A DNA stretch of 64,000 nucleotides from Heliopora coerulea (lineage: Eukaryota > Cnidaria > Anthozoa > Scleralcyonacea > Helioporidae). Position 1 is the first letter of the stretch. The number at the start of each line of letters is the position of its first letter. This document shows, piece by piece, positions 54,289 through 64,000 of the stretch. The position numbers and the translations under genes are program-made. The stretch is from positions 1,412,001-1,476,000 of the forward strand of contig JASJOG010000032.1 in the NCBI GenBank assembly GCA_030142905.1, in the 5' to 3' direction. The notes under the pieces were generated by a model, which was not told where the DNA came from, ran no database searches, and was given only the letters and a program-made list of their open reading frames with translations.

Positions 54289-56854
54289 CTAATTAAAAAG
54301 GTTGAGTTCTTTGCTAGCTTTGAGCCCAGAATTAAGCTCAGGTTTATTGAACTTAATGTGGAGTGCTTCAATTATTAGAAGTTTATTGGTGTTAGTAGAC
54401 TTACTCGTATAAAGAATTTTATAGTTATTAAAGATTAAATTTTTTAATGGAGGTAGATGTGTTAGAAGAAAAGGGAAGGTCATTTAGTCGGTCGTACTGA
54501 TCATATAAGTCATTAATGAAGTGAGCGTGTTCACATTCGAGAAAATGTTGGGCAACTGCACTGGTGTTATGTTGAGTAGAATGTTCGGAAAGGCGTTTGT
54601 GAAGACAACGGTCGGTTTTACCTATATATGTTTTGTTGCAGCCAGGACAAGTAATTTGGTAGACGACATTATTGCGAGACATTTCCGGAATCTTATCTTT
54701 GTTAGAAATAAAATAGGAGACTTTTTTCGTGTCATAAATAACGATAAATTTAACGGGTTGATTAAGATGACGCCGAATTTTCGAAATGCATGATTTAACT
54801 AGATTTTCACTTTGTTTACCAAGGAAAGGAATACGTATCCAAATTTTGGGTAAATTGTCATCATCGCAAGACCTATTCATTTTAATTGTAGTAGCGTTGT
54901 ATTTGCGTTTTAGTTTATTAATTAGAAAATATTTTACGCTGTTGGGATAACCATTCCACGACATACAAGATTTTATAAAACTGATTTGGTTGTTAAAAAG
55001 CTTTCTTGAGCTACAAATTTTAAGAGCGCGGTTAAAAAGAGACTTTATCCATGCAGTTTTGCGTGAAAAAGGTTCAAAACTTGTAAAGTGCGTATATTGA
55101 CCAGTGTGAGTATCTTTATGATAAACGTCAGTACCATCAGCCGAAATTTTAATGTCTAAAAAGTGGATATTACCATCGGGAAAAGTATCAACTGTAAATT
55201 TTAGGTTTTTATCAAATTTGTTAAATTTCGTTAACACCGAAGAGATGTTGGAAGGTTTAATCAAAAGCAGAGTATCGTCAACATATCGTTTATAAAATTT
55301 TATGATACCGCTATTAATGAGATCTGAAACTATAATCCGCTCAAATTCAGTTAGTATGATGTTAGCCAAGACAGGTCCTAGTGACGATCCCATAGATACA
55401 CCGTCAATTTGTTCATATAACTGGTTGTTAAAAGAAAAGGTAGTTTTGCTGCAGCAATCCAAAATCAGCTTTTTCAAAGTGCGTTTTGTTAAGGTGGTAC
55501 TTAATAAATTTTCATTATAAATTCGGTCTAAGATAATATTAACTGTGCGAGATAGTGGAACATTAGTAAATAGTGATTCAACATCAAAGGAAACAAATTG
55601 GTATCCTTCTAGTAATAGTTGTTTCGGAATGTTTTGGATGTGTGTAACAGCGTTGAAAGAGTCTGAAAGTGTAAACTCATTTACGGTTAGCGGGTTTAAT
55701 AGTGAAGAAAGAAATTTTCCGACATTGTAATGTGGAGTATTAATCGTGTCAATAATTGGCCGAAATTTTGGAAGGGAAGAAAATGTTTTGTGTGTTTTAG
55801 GTAAACCATGTGCTCGACCAAAATGTGCTGCCTTAGGACGTAGGAAACTGTAATCACTGTCAGTAATTTCGCCTCGTTTGTGTAAAGTTAGTAGGTATTT
55901 TTGTAAAGAAGAAAGTCTAGTGGATGTAGGGTCAGATACTATTTTCTTAAACTTATTAGGGTCAGCAAAAAGGGACTTAACGGAAGACAAATAATCACTG
56001 CGTTTCATTAACACAATACCATTTCCCTTGTCGGGTTTAAGTATGGCATAGGTAGCAGTGAGGCTGTTGAGTATTCTAATTTTCTTACGATCTAAACTAA
56101 ATTGCTTAATATCTAAATCAATGTAACTGTAAGTAAGACTACGAAGAGAGTTTTTGATCTTATCTTGTGTATATCGTCCATCTTTGATTATGTCTTGTCG
56201 GGAGATCTGATCCCAAACGTCTTCGGCAACAGCCATGATCTCGAAGTGGTTCGGCTTGGTGGCAAGACCATATCTGAGGCCCAACTTCAACACATCTATT
56301 TGGTCAGGAGAGAGAGGTTGTCCAGTAAGATTTAAAATCGTTTCATTTGGATTATCTTCAATCCCATCAGCGGTTCTTTTAAGTTCAATTAAAGTTGAAA
56401 GTTTCTTCTTATGACGGTTTGTGATTTTGTTCTTTTCACGGCGAAGAAGGCGATTGATGGAGAAGCAAATAAGTCGGAACTTCATCCAGGTGGTACGAGT
56501 GGAGAGTTCTTGTTTGAGTTCGGAAGTTTTAGTTGTCAGATTGTTCACATCAAATTTCTTGTCTTTTATTGCATCATTCAGCAGTAGATCAAGGTAACGG
56601 GCTTGGGTTTTCTTCTTCTTTATGCGAGTGATGTTTTTCCACCTCACGAATTTCGGATAAACATGATTCTTTTTACAATTAAGTAAAAAGTTTAGGTCAA
56701 GTTTTGCTTTCTCCAATCTTCGTAGAGATCTTTGGTATCTGGTGGCAAGTTTATGTAGATCAGCGTCGGTTCTTCGGAGATTCGACCAAAAACCATGACC
56801 AGCCGACAACTTCAAAAAGTATAAAATAAAACATATTCCGAAGAATAAAGTCAT
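54289..56854 (-). pseudogene. Penelope copy A: reverse transcriptase with GIY-YIG endonuclease
   Basis: The ORF starts in the neighbouring pLTR with a hydrophobic N-terminus (MTLFFGICFILYFLKLSAGH). RT signatures: ILKPDKGNGIVLM, FRPIIDTINTPHYNVGKFLS, SFDVESLFTNVPLSRT, GVSMGSSLGPVLANIIL and FYKRYVDDTLLLI (catalytic YVDD). The C-terminal endonuclease has YQITCPGCNKTYIGKT, LHKRLSEHSTQHNTSAVAQH and LECEHAHF (YIG, Arg and Glu of GIY-YIG, with a CPGC metal-site pair). One extra T in the T-run near 54440 ends the frame early (...KKFNL), so the last 55 residues lie in the next frame (54483-54289). Such elements are copied by target-primed reverse transcription. Confidence 0.9.
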
Positions 56855-57145
56855 CTTGAGAACTCAAGATATGAGTCAATGCAAGATAAAACTATAGTTG
56901 GAACTGTGATATTTCGACTTTATTCCAAAGTCATCCTCAGACAGAATGATAATTACAATAAAATGCCAGTGTCTATATACAGGTGTGATGACATCATCGA
57001 GACGGAATTAGAAAACACTACCGATAATCCCTAATTTACATGCTGAGATGTTGAGATGCTAATGCTAATTAGAAGTTCTCACCACCATTAATAAAGCGGT
57101 TGGGCGTGAATAGAACTAATGGGCTAACTGATAACAAATGGCCAT
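56793..57145 (-). repeat. Penelope pLTR 2 shared by copies A and B
   Basis: 353 bp; it is upstream of copy A and downstream of copy B on the minus strand. It contains the start of ORF A. Confidence 0.85.
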
Positions 57146-57150
57146 AATAT

Positions 57151-59655
57151 CTAATTAAAAAGGTTGAGTTCTTTGCTAGCTTTGAGCCCAGAATTAAGCT
57201 CAGGTTTATTGAACTTAATGTGGAGTGCTTCAATTATTAGAAGTTTATTGGTGTTAGTAGACTTACTCGTATAAAGAATTTTATAGTTATTAAAGATTAA
57301 ATTTTTAATGGAGGTAGATGTGTTAGAAGAAAAGGGAAGGTCATTTAGTCGGTCGTACTGATCATATAAGTCATTAATGAAGTGAGCGTGTTCACATTCG
57401 AGAAAATGTTGGGCAACTGCACTGGTGTTATGTTGAGTAGAATGTTCGGAAAGGCGTTTGTGAAGACAACGGTCGGTTTTACCTATATATGTTTTGTTGC
57501 AGCCAGGACAAGTAATTTGGTAGACGACATTATTGCGAGACATTTCCGGAATCTTATCTTTGTTAGAAATAAAATAGGAGACTTTTTTCGTGTCATAAAT
57601 AACGATAAATTTAACGGGTTGATTAAGATGACGCCGAATTTTCGAAATGCATGATTTAACTAGATTTTCACTTTGTTTACCAAGGAAAGGAATACGTATC
57701 CAAATTTTGGGTAAATTGTCATCATCGCAAGACCTATTCATTTTAATTGTAGTAGCGTTGTATTTGCGTTTTAGTTTATTAATTAGAAAATATTTTACGC
57801 TGTTGGGATAACCATTCCACGACATACAAGATTTTATAAAACTGATTTGGTTGTTAAAAAGCTTTCTTGAGCTACAAATTTTAAGAGCGCGGTTAAAAAG
57901 AGACTTTATCCATGCAGTTTTGCGTGAAAAAGGTTCAAAACTTGTAAAGTGCGTATATTGACCAGTGTGAGTATCTTTATGATAAACGTCAGTACCATCA
58001 GCCGAAATTTTAATGTCTAAAAAGTGGATATTACCATCGGGAAAAGTATCAACTGTAAATTTTAGGTTTTTATCAAATTTGTTAAATTTCGTTAACACCG
58101 AAGAGATGTTGGAAGGTTTAATCAAAAGCAGAGTATCGTCAACATATCGTTTATAAAATTTTATGATACCGCTATTAATGAGATCTGAAACTATAATCCG
58201 CTCAAATTCAGTTAGTATGATGTTAGCCAAGACAGGTCCTAGTGACGATCCCATAGATACACCGTCAATTTGTTCATATAACTGGTTGTTAAAAGAAAAG
58301 GTAGTTTTGCTGCAGCAATCCAAAATCAGCTTTTTCAAAGTGCGTTTTGTTAAGGTGGTACTTAATAAATTTTCATTATAAATTCGGTCTAAGATAATAT
58401 TAACTGTGCGAGATAGTGGAACATTAGTAAATAGTGATTCAACATCAAAGGAAACAAATTGGTATCCTTCTAGTAATAGTTGTTTCGGAATGTTTTGGAT
58501 GTGTGTAACAGCGTTGAAAGAGTCTGAAAGTGTAAACTCATTTACGGTTAGCGGGTTTAATAGTGAAGAAAGAAATTTTCCGACATTGTAATGTGGAGTA
58601 TTAATCGTGTCAATAATTGGCCGAAATTTTGGAAGGGAAGAAAATGTTTTGTGTGTTTTAGGTAAACCATGTGCTCGACCAAAATGTGCTGCCTTAGGAC
58701 GTAGGAAACTGTAATCACTGTCAGTAATTTCGCCTCGTTTGTGTAAAGTTAGTAGGTATTTTTGTAAAGAAGAAAGTCTAGTGGATGTAGGGTCAGATAC
58801 TATTTTCTTAAACTTATTAGGGTCAGCAAAAAGGGACTTAACGGAAGACAAATAATCACTGCGTTTCATTAACACAATACCATTTCCCTTGTCGGGTTTA
58901 AGTATGGCATAGGTAGCAGTGAGGCTGTTGAGTATTCTAATTTTCTTACGATCTAAACTAAATTGCTTAATATCTAAATCAATGTAACTGTAAGTAAGAC
59001 TACGAAGAGAGTTTTTGATCTTATCTTGTGTATATCGTCCATCTTTGATTATGTCTTGTCGGGAGATCTGATCCCAAACGTCTTCGGCAACAGCCATGAT
59101 CTCGAAGTGGTTCGGCTTGGTGGCAAGACCATATCTGAGGCCCAACTTCAACACATCTATTTGGTCAGGAGAGAGAGGTTGTCCAGTAAGATTTAAAATC
59201 GTTTCATTTGGATTATCTTCAATCCCATCAGCGGTTCTTTTAAGTTCAATTAAAGTTGAAAGTTTCTTCTTATGACGGTTTGTGATTTTGTTCTTTTCAC
59301 GGCGAAGAAGGCGATTGATGGAGAAGCAAATAAGTCGGAACTTCATCCAGGTGGTACGAGTGGAGAGTTCTTGTTTGAGTTCGGAAGTTTTAGTTGTCAG
59401 ATTGTTCACATCAAATTTCTTGTCTTTTATTGCATCATTCAGCAGTAGATCAAGGTAACGGGCTTGGGTTTTCTTCTTCTTTATGCGAGTGATGTTTTTC
59501 CACCTCACGAATTTCGGATAAACATGATTCTTTTTACAATTAAGTAAAAAGTTTAGGTCAAGTTTTGCTTTCTCCAATCTTCGTAGAGATCTTTGGTATC
59601 TGGTGGCAAGTTTATGTAGATCAGCGTCGGTTCTTCGGAGATTCGACCAAAAATG
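57151..59655 (-). CDS. Penelope copy B: reverse transcriptase with GIY-YIG endonuclease, 5'-truncated
   Basis: The frame is open from the junction at 59655 (FWSNLRRTDADLHKL...) to the stop at 57151. It has all RT motifs (YVDD at about 58110-58150) and the complete C-terminus ending IKFNKPELNSGLKASKELNL. Only the hydrophobic N-terminal 20 or so residues and the upstream pLTR are missing, replaced by the inverted pLTR of copy C. No stop or shift is seen in the remainder, making this the best coding copy, though it lacks its own start. Confidence 0.9.
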   Translation of the reverse strand, partial: HFWSNLRRTDADLHKLATRYQRSLRRLEKAKLDLNFLLNCKKNHVYPKFVRWKNITRIKKKKTQARYLDLLLNDAIKDKKFDVNNLTTKTSELKQELSTRTTWMKFRLICFSINRLLRREKNKITNRHKKKLSTLIELKRTADGIEDNPNETILNLTGQPLSPDQIDVLKLGLRYGLATKPNHFEIMAVAEDVWDQISRQDIIKDGRYTQDKIKNSLRSLTYSYIDLDIKQFSLDRKKIRILNSLTATYAILKPDKGNGIVLMKRSDYLSSVKSLFADPNKFKKIVSDPTSTRLSSLQKYLLTLHKRGEITDSDYSFLRPKAAHFGRAHGLPKTHKTFSSLPKFRPIIDTINTPHYNVGKFLSSLLNPLTVNEFTLSDSFNAVTHIQNIPKQLLLEGYQFVSFDVESLFTNVPLSRTVNIILDRIYNENLLSTTLTKRTLKKLILDCCSKTTFSFNNQLYEQIDGVSMGSSLGPVLANIILTEFERIIVSDLINSGIIKFYKRYVDDTLLLIKPSNISSVLTKFNKFDKNLKFTVDTFPDGNIHFLDIKISADGTDVYHKDTHTGQYTHFTSFEPFSRKTAWIKSLFNRALKICSSRKLFNNQISFIKSCMSWNGYPNSVKYFLINKLKRKYNATTIKMNRSCDDDNLPKIWIRIPFLGKQSENLVKSCISKIRRHLNQPVKFIVIYDTKKVSYFISNKDKIPEMSRNNVVYQITCPGCNKTYIGKTDRCLHKRLSEHSTQHNTSAVAQHFLECEHAHFINDLYDQYDRLNDLPFSSNTSTSIKNLIFNNYKILYTSKSTNTNKLLIIEALHIKFNKPELNSGLKASKELNLFN

Positions 59656-60005
59656 GCCATTTGTTATCAGTTAGCCCATTAGTTCTATTCACGCCCAACC
59701 GCTTTATTAATGGTGGTGAGAACTTCTAATTAGCATTAGCATCTCAACATCTCAGCATGTAAATTAGGGATTATCGGTAGTGTTTTCTAATTCCGTCTCG
59801 ATGATGTCATCACACCTGTATATAGACACTGGCATTTTATTGTAATTATCATTCTGTCTGAGGATGACTTTGGAATAAAGTCGAAATATCACAGTTCCAA
59901 CTATAGTTTTATCTTGCATTGACTCATATCTTGAGTTCTCAAGATGACTTTATTCTTCGGAATATGTTTTATTTTATACTTTTTGAAGTTGTCGGCTGGT
60001 CATGG
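59653..60005 (+). repeat. Penelope pLTR 3 (upstream of copy C)
   Basis: 353 bp, starting ATGGCCATTTGTTATCAG, inverted relative to pLTRs 1 and 2. The join to copy B falls at ...ttttggccat. Confidence 0.85.
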
Positions 60006-62508
60006 TTTTTGGTCGAATCTCCGAAGAACCGACGCTGATCTACATAAACTTACCACCAGATACCAAAGATCTCTACGAAGATTGGAGAAAGCAAAACTTG
60101 ACCTAAACTTTTTACTTAATTGTAAAAAGAATCATGTTTATCCGAAATTCGTGAGGTGGAAAAACATCACTCGCATAAAGAAGAAGAAAACCCAAGCCCG
60201 TTACCTTGATCTACTGCTGAATGATGCAATAAAAGACAAGAAATTTGATGTGAACAATCTGACAACTAAAACTTCCGAACTCAAACAAGAACTCTCCACT
60301 CGTACCACCTGGATGAAGTTCCGACTTATTTGCTTCTCCATCAATCGCCTTCTTCGCCGTGAAAAGAACAAAATCACAAACCGTCATAAGAAGAAACTTT
60401 CAACTTTAATTGAACTTAAAAGAACCGCTGATGGGATTGAAGATAATCCAAATGAAACGATTTTAAATCTTACTGGACAACCTCTCTCTCCTGACCAAAT
60501 AGATGTGTTGAAGTTGGGCCTCAGATATGGTCTTGCCACCAAGCCGAACCACTTCGAGATCATGGCTGTTGCCGAAGACGTTTGGGATCAGATCTCCCGA
60601 CAAGACATAATCAAAGATGGACGATATACACAAGATAAGATCAAAAACTCTCTTCGTAGTCTTACTTACAGTTACATTGATTTAGATATTAAGCAATTTA
60701 GTTTAGATCGTAAGAAAATTAGAATACTCAACAGCCTCACTGCTACCTATGCCATACTTAAACCCGACAAGGGAAATGGTATTGTGTTAATGAAACGCAG
60801 TGATTATTTGTCTTCCGTTAAGTCCCTTTTTGCTGACCCTAATAAGTTTAAGAAAATAGTATCTGACCCTACATCCACTAGACTTTCTTCTTTACAAAAA
60901 TACCTACTAACTTTACACAAACGAGGCGAAATTACTGACAGTGATTACAGTTTCCTACGTCCTAAGGCAGCACATTTTGGTCGAGCACATGGTTTACCTA
61001 AAACACACAAAACATTTTCTTCCCTTCCAAAATTTCGGCCAATTATTGACACGATTAATACTCCACATTACAATGTCGGAAAATTTCTTTCTTCACTATT
61101 AAACCCGCTAACCGTAAATGAGTTTACACTTTCAGACTCTTTCAACGCTGTTACACACATCCAAAACATTCCGAAACAACTATTACTAGAAGGATACCAA
61201 TTTGTTTCCTTTGATGTTGAATCACTATTTACTAATGTTCCACTATCTCGCACAGTTAATATTATCTTAGACCGAATTTATAATGAAAATTTATTAAGTA
61301 CCACCTTAACAAAACGCACTTTGAAAAAGCTGATTTTGGATTGCTGCAGCAAAACTACCTTTTCTTTTAACAACCAGTTATATGAACAAATTGACGGTGT
61401 ATCTATGGGATCGTCACTAGGACCTGTCTTGGCTAACATCATACTAACTGAATTTGAGCGGATTATAGTTTCAGATCTCATTAATAGCGGTATCATAAAA
61501 TTTTATAAACGATATGTTGACGATACTCTGCTTTTGATTAAACCTTCCAACATCTCTTCGGTGTTAACGAAATTTAACAAATTTGATAAAAACCTAAAAT
61601 TTACAGTTGATACTTTTCCCGATGGTAATATCCACTTTTTAGACATTAAAATTTCGGCTGATGGTACTGACGTTTATCATAAAGATACTCACACTGGTCA
61701 ATATACGCACTTTACAAGTTTTGAACCTTTTTCACGCAAAACTGCATGGATAAAGTCTCTTTTTAACCGCGCTCTTAAAATTTGTAGCTCAAGAAAGCTT
61801 TTTAACAACCAAATCAGTTTTATAAAATCTTGTATGTCGTGGAATGGTTATCCCAACAGCGTAAAATATTTTCTAATTAATAAACTAAAACGCAAATACA
61901 ACGCTACTACAATTAAAATGAATAGGTCTTGCGATGATGACAATTTACCCAAAATTTGGATACGTATTCCTTTCCTTGGTAAACAAAGTGAAAATCTAGT
62001 TAAATCATGCATTTCGAAAATTCGGCGTCATCTTAATCAACCCGTTAAATTTATCGTTATTTATGACACGAAAAAAGTCTCCTATTTTATTTCTAACAAA
62101 GATAAGATTCCGGAAATGTCTCGCAATAATGTCGTCTACCAAATTACTTGTCCTGGCTGCAACAAAACATATATAGGTAAAACCGACCGTTGTCTTCACA
62201 AACGCCTTTCCGAACATTCTACTCAACATAACACCAGTGCAGTTGCCCAACATTTTCTCGAATGTGAACACGCTCACTTCATTAATGACTTATATGATCA
62301 GTACGACCGACTAAATGACCTTCCCTTTTTTCTTCTAACACATCTACCTCCATTAAAAATTTAATCTTTAATAACTATAAAATTCTTTATACGAGTAAGT
62401 CTACTAACACCAATAAACTTCTAATAATTGAAGCACTCCACATTAAGTTCAATAAACCTGAGCTTAATTCTGGGCTCAAAGCTAGCAAAGAACTCAACCT
62501 TTTTAATT
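59944..62508 (+). pseudogene. Penelope copy C: reverse transcriptase with GIY-YIG endonuclease
   Basis: Same protein as copy A from the hydrophobic start to RT and the GIY-YIG domain, with one visible residue change near the N-terminus (HKLTTR against HKLATR). Two extra T in the run at about 62328 shift the frame, giving an early end (...LPPLKI at 62364), while the original C-terminus continues to about 62508 in another frame. The same two T-runs are hit in copies A and C, so slippage in these runs is the main lesion. Confidence 0.9.
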
Positions 62509-62515
62509 AGATATT

Positions 62516-62868
62516 ATGGCCATTTGTTATCAGTTAGCCCATTAGTTCTATTCACGCCCAACCGCTTTATTAATGGTGGTGAGAACTTCTAATTAGCATT
62601 AGCATCTCAACATCTCAGCATGTAAATTAGGGATTATCGGTAGTGTTTTCTAATTCCGTCTCGATGATGTCATCACACCTGTATATAGACACTGGCATTT
62701 TATTGTAATTATCATTCTGTCTGAGGATGACTTTGGAATAAAGTCGAAATATCACAGTTCCAACTATAGTTTTATCTTGCATTGACTCATATCTTGAGTT
62801 CTCAAGATGACTTTATTCTTCGGAATATGTTTTATTTTATACTTTTTGAAGTTGTCGGCTGGTCATGG
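62516..62868 (+). repeat. Penelope pLTR 4 (downstream of copy C)
   Basis: 353 bp, nearly identical to pLTR 3, followed by the right 13-bp duplication. Confidence 0.85.
62719..62775 (+). ncRNA. Hammerhead-like ribozyme motif in the Penelope pLTR
   Basis: CTGAGGA (62721-62727), one extra T, the hairpin GACTTT-GGAAT-AAAGTC, then GAA, then ATA...TAT-A. This is the order of a hammerhead core with a 6-bp stem II and a short stem III; the extra T before stem II departs from the textbook core. The same motif is present in all four pLTRs (for example 59858-59910) and, diverged, near 3785. Hammerhead motifs in pLTRs are known for Penelope-like elements, where they process the RNA. Confidence 0.45.
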
Positions 62869-62883
62869 TTTATGTACTATTAT

Positions 62884-64000
62884 GATGTTTCAGTTCTTAA
62901 AAAGTATCAAATCATAAAGAGAACTGCAGCTAAATTAATGGAAAGCAGGCTATCAAAATGCCTCAAAGGTGATAACATATTGAAATCCAACAATTTTAAC
63001 AAACAGTTAAATGTTCCATTCTGAAGCCATACTGTAAAAATAAATAATTGTAAACCAAATACTGAGGCTTATTAAAAACATACAGATTATCATTATGATT
63101 ATCATTATGATAAATATATCAAACCTGTGAAGATATACAGAGGTTCAGATGCTGTTTATAGGTTCATACAGAAGATGTGGATGAAGTTAAATGGTGTAAT
63201 AATGAGAAAAGACACGATACTATCTAAGGAAAATATACTGAAAAAGACATATAAGGCAAAGATCATTGTCATATCACTGTTAAATATCATGGTTCTGTCC
63301 TAAAATCATGTAATTTAAATTTCAGATTAACTGACAATCTACTAATGTACCTGATGAAGCATTTAAATACACATCAGAAAAATTAAAAAATGACGAGCTT
63401 GAATTGATGAAATAAAAAGGAGTATACCCTTATGATTACATGGATAGTTTTGAAAAGTTAAAAAATACACAGCTACCTTCAAAAGATGATTTTTACAATT
63501 TGATGAGTAATATAAACATGCTCAAAATATATGACAAACGTTTAAATTAAAAAAATATGGATCAATACCATGATTTGTATTTGAAAACTTCAGAAAAACA
63601 TGCTCACAGTATTATAAGTTAGACTCATCTTGGGATTCTATGTTGAAGATAGCTAATATCAAATGACTACTAATGACAGATATTAATATGTTCCAATTCA
63701 TTGAAAAATGAATGTGAGGAGGTATCAGCTATATAGCCAACCAATAAATATATCATGTATCTTAATGCCAACAATTTATATTGCTGGGCAATGAGTCAAT
63801 ATTTACCTACAGGTGGATTTACATGGATGACAGAAAGAGATAATTTGGACCTAGCTAAATATAAAGACGATAGTAAGAAAGGACTGATATTTGATGTTTT
63901 GGACATAATTTGGACCTAGCTAAATATAAAGATGATAGTAAAAAAGGATTGATATTTGAAGTTGATTTAGAATATCCAAAAGAATTACATGAGTTACATA
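62884..64000 (+). pseudogene. Polinton-type DNA polymerase B, third piece, runs off the window
   Basis: After the Penelope composite the coding pattern resumes: CLKGDNILKSNNFNKQLNVP, KYIKPVKIYRGSDAVYRFIQ, the DHCHIT zinc region with KYHGS and CNLNFRLTD, then YPYDYMDSFEKLKNTQLPSK, YHDLYLK, TDINMFQFIEK and NKYIMYLNANNLYCWAMSQY with LPTGGFTWM, at the start of the polymerase palm. These are features of protein-primed family B polymerases (DNA_pol_B_2) that copy Polinton DNA from a terminal protein. In-frame TGA codons, shifts and a 65-bp tandem duplication (63842-63906, 63907-63970) show it is dead. The gene is cut by the window edge. Confidence 0.75.

Larger units (their letters stand above)
53961..62870. 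mobile_element. Composite of three Penelope-like retroelements
   Basis: The order is pLTR - copy A (minus) - pLTR - copy B (minus, 5'-truncated) - inverted pLTR - copy C (plus) - pLTR. A and B are head-to-tail and share a pLTR; B and C are head-to-head. One 13-bp duplication encloses the whole 8.9 kb, so it entered as one event. Protein sequences of the three copies differ at very few positions, marking a recent insertion. It lies 13 bp from the Tigger element, inside the polymerase gene. Confidence 0.9.

Noticed and set aside
55302..55730. Plus-strand open frames opposite the Penelope ORFs (also 54521-54793, 57382-57654, 58163-58591 and minus-strand ones at 61068-62277)
   Set aside because: They recur identically opposite the reverse-transcriptase gene in every copy and are its antisense shadows.

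Overview
This window looks like AT-rich nuclear DNA of an invertebrate animal, probably a marine one and possibly a cnidarian. The organism is an inference from the mix of element families; no host gene, rRNA or tRNA is visible. Nearly everything recognisable is a mobile element or an integrated virus-like element, most of them broken and several inserted inside one another.

The left part (1-4437) holds an unrecognised broken gene with a second diverged copy, an old Penelope-type remnant, and the 3' half of a Harbinger (HARBI1-like) transposase. At 4438-15229 sits a 10.8-kb virus-like element with 438-474 bp terminal inverted repeats and a 6-bp target duplication (one mismatch). It is inserted into the Harbinger gene, whose other half resumes at 15230. 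It carries a packaging ATPase, a capsid-protein-like gene, a chromodomain integrase, a phage-tail-fibre-like repeat gene and several small unknown or membrane genes, but no DNA polymerase. This Polinton-like element without a polymerase gene is the most interesting object here. From 15.8 to 18.8 kb there is only a tRNA-like SINE fragment.

From 18.8 to 34 kb lie decayed relatives of the same element family (polymerase-less side), cut by a BEL/Pao retrotransposon (19090-24863, 335-bp LTRs, 5-bp duplication) and a CR1-like LINE (about 25.6-28.8 kb). The LINE is itself interrupted by a DD41D-type mariner (27101-28386). A Gypsy element on the minus strand follows (34548-39574, 4-bp duplication).

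From about 39.6 kb to the right edge, an older virus-like locus can be followed on the plus strand. It has small membrane-protein relics, a BRO-N gene fused to a nuclease-like domain, an HNH endonuclease (minus strand) and a protein-primed family B DNA polymerase of Polinton type that runs off the window. It was broken by successive insertions, each leaving a target duplication: hAT-1 (40956-43701), a large foldback palindrome (about 44245-44714), hAT-2 (46448-51105), a Tigger/pogo element (51515-53945) and a composite of three almost identical Penelope-like retroelements (53961-62870). A hammerhead-ribozyme-like motif lies between two TA microsatellites at about 40.1 kb.

The Penelope copies are nearly identical and therefore the youngest insertions. 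The Polinton-type relics are the oldest layer and carry many stop codons and frameshifts. The complete polymerase-less element at 4.4-15.2 kb is intermediate: most genes carry one to a few lesions, while the ATPase is intact.
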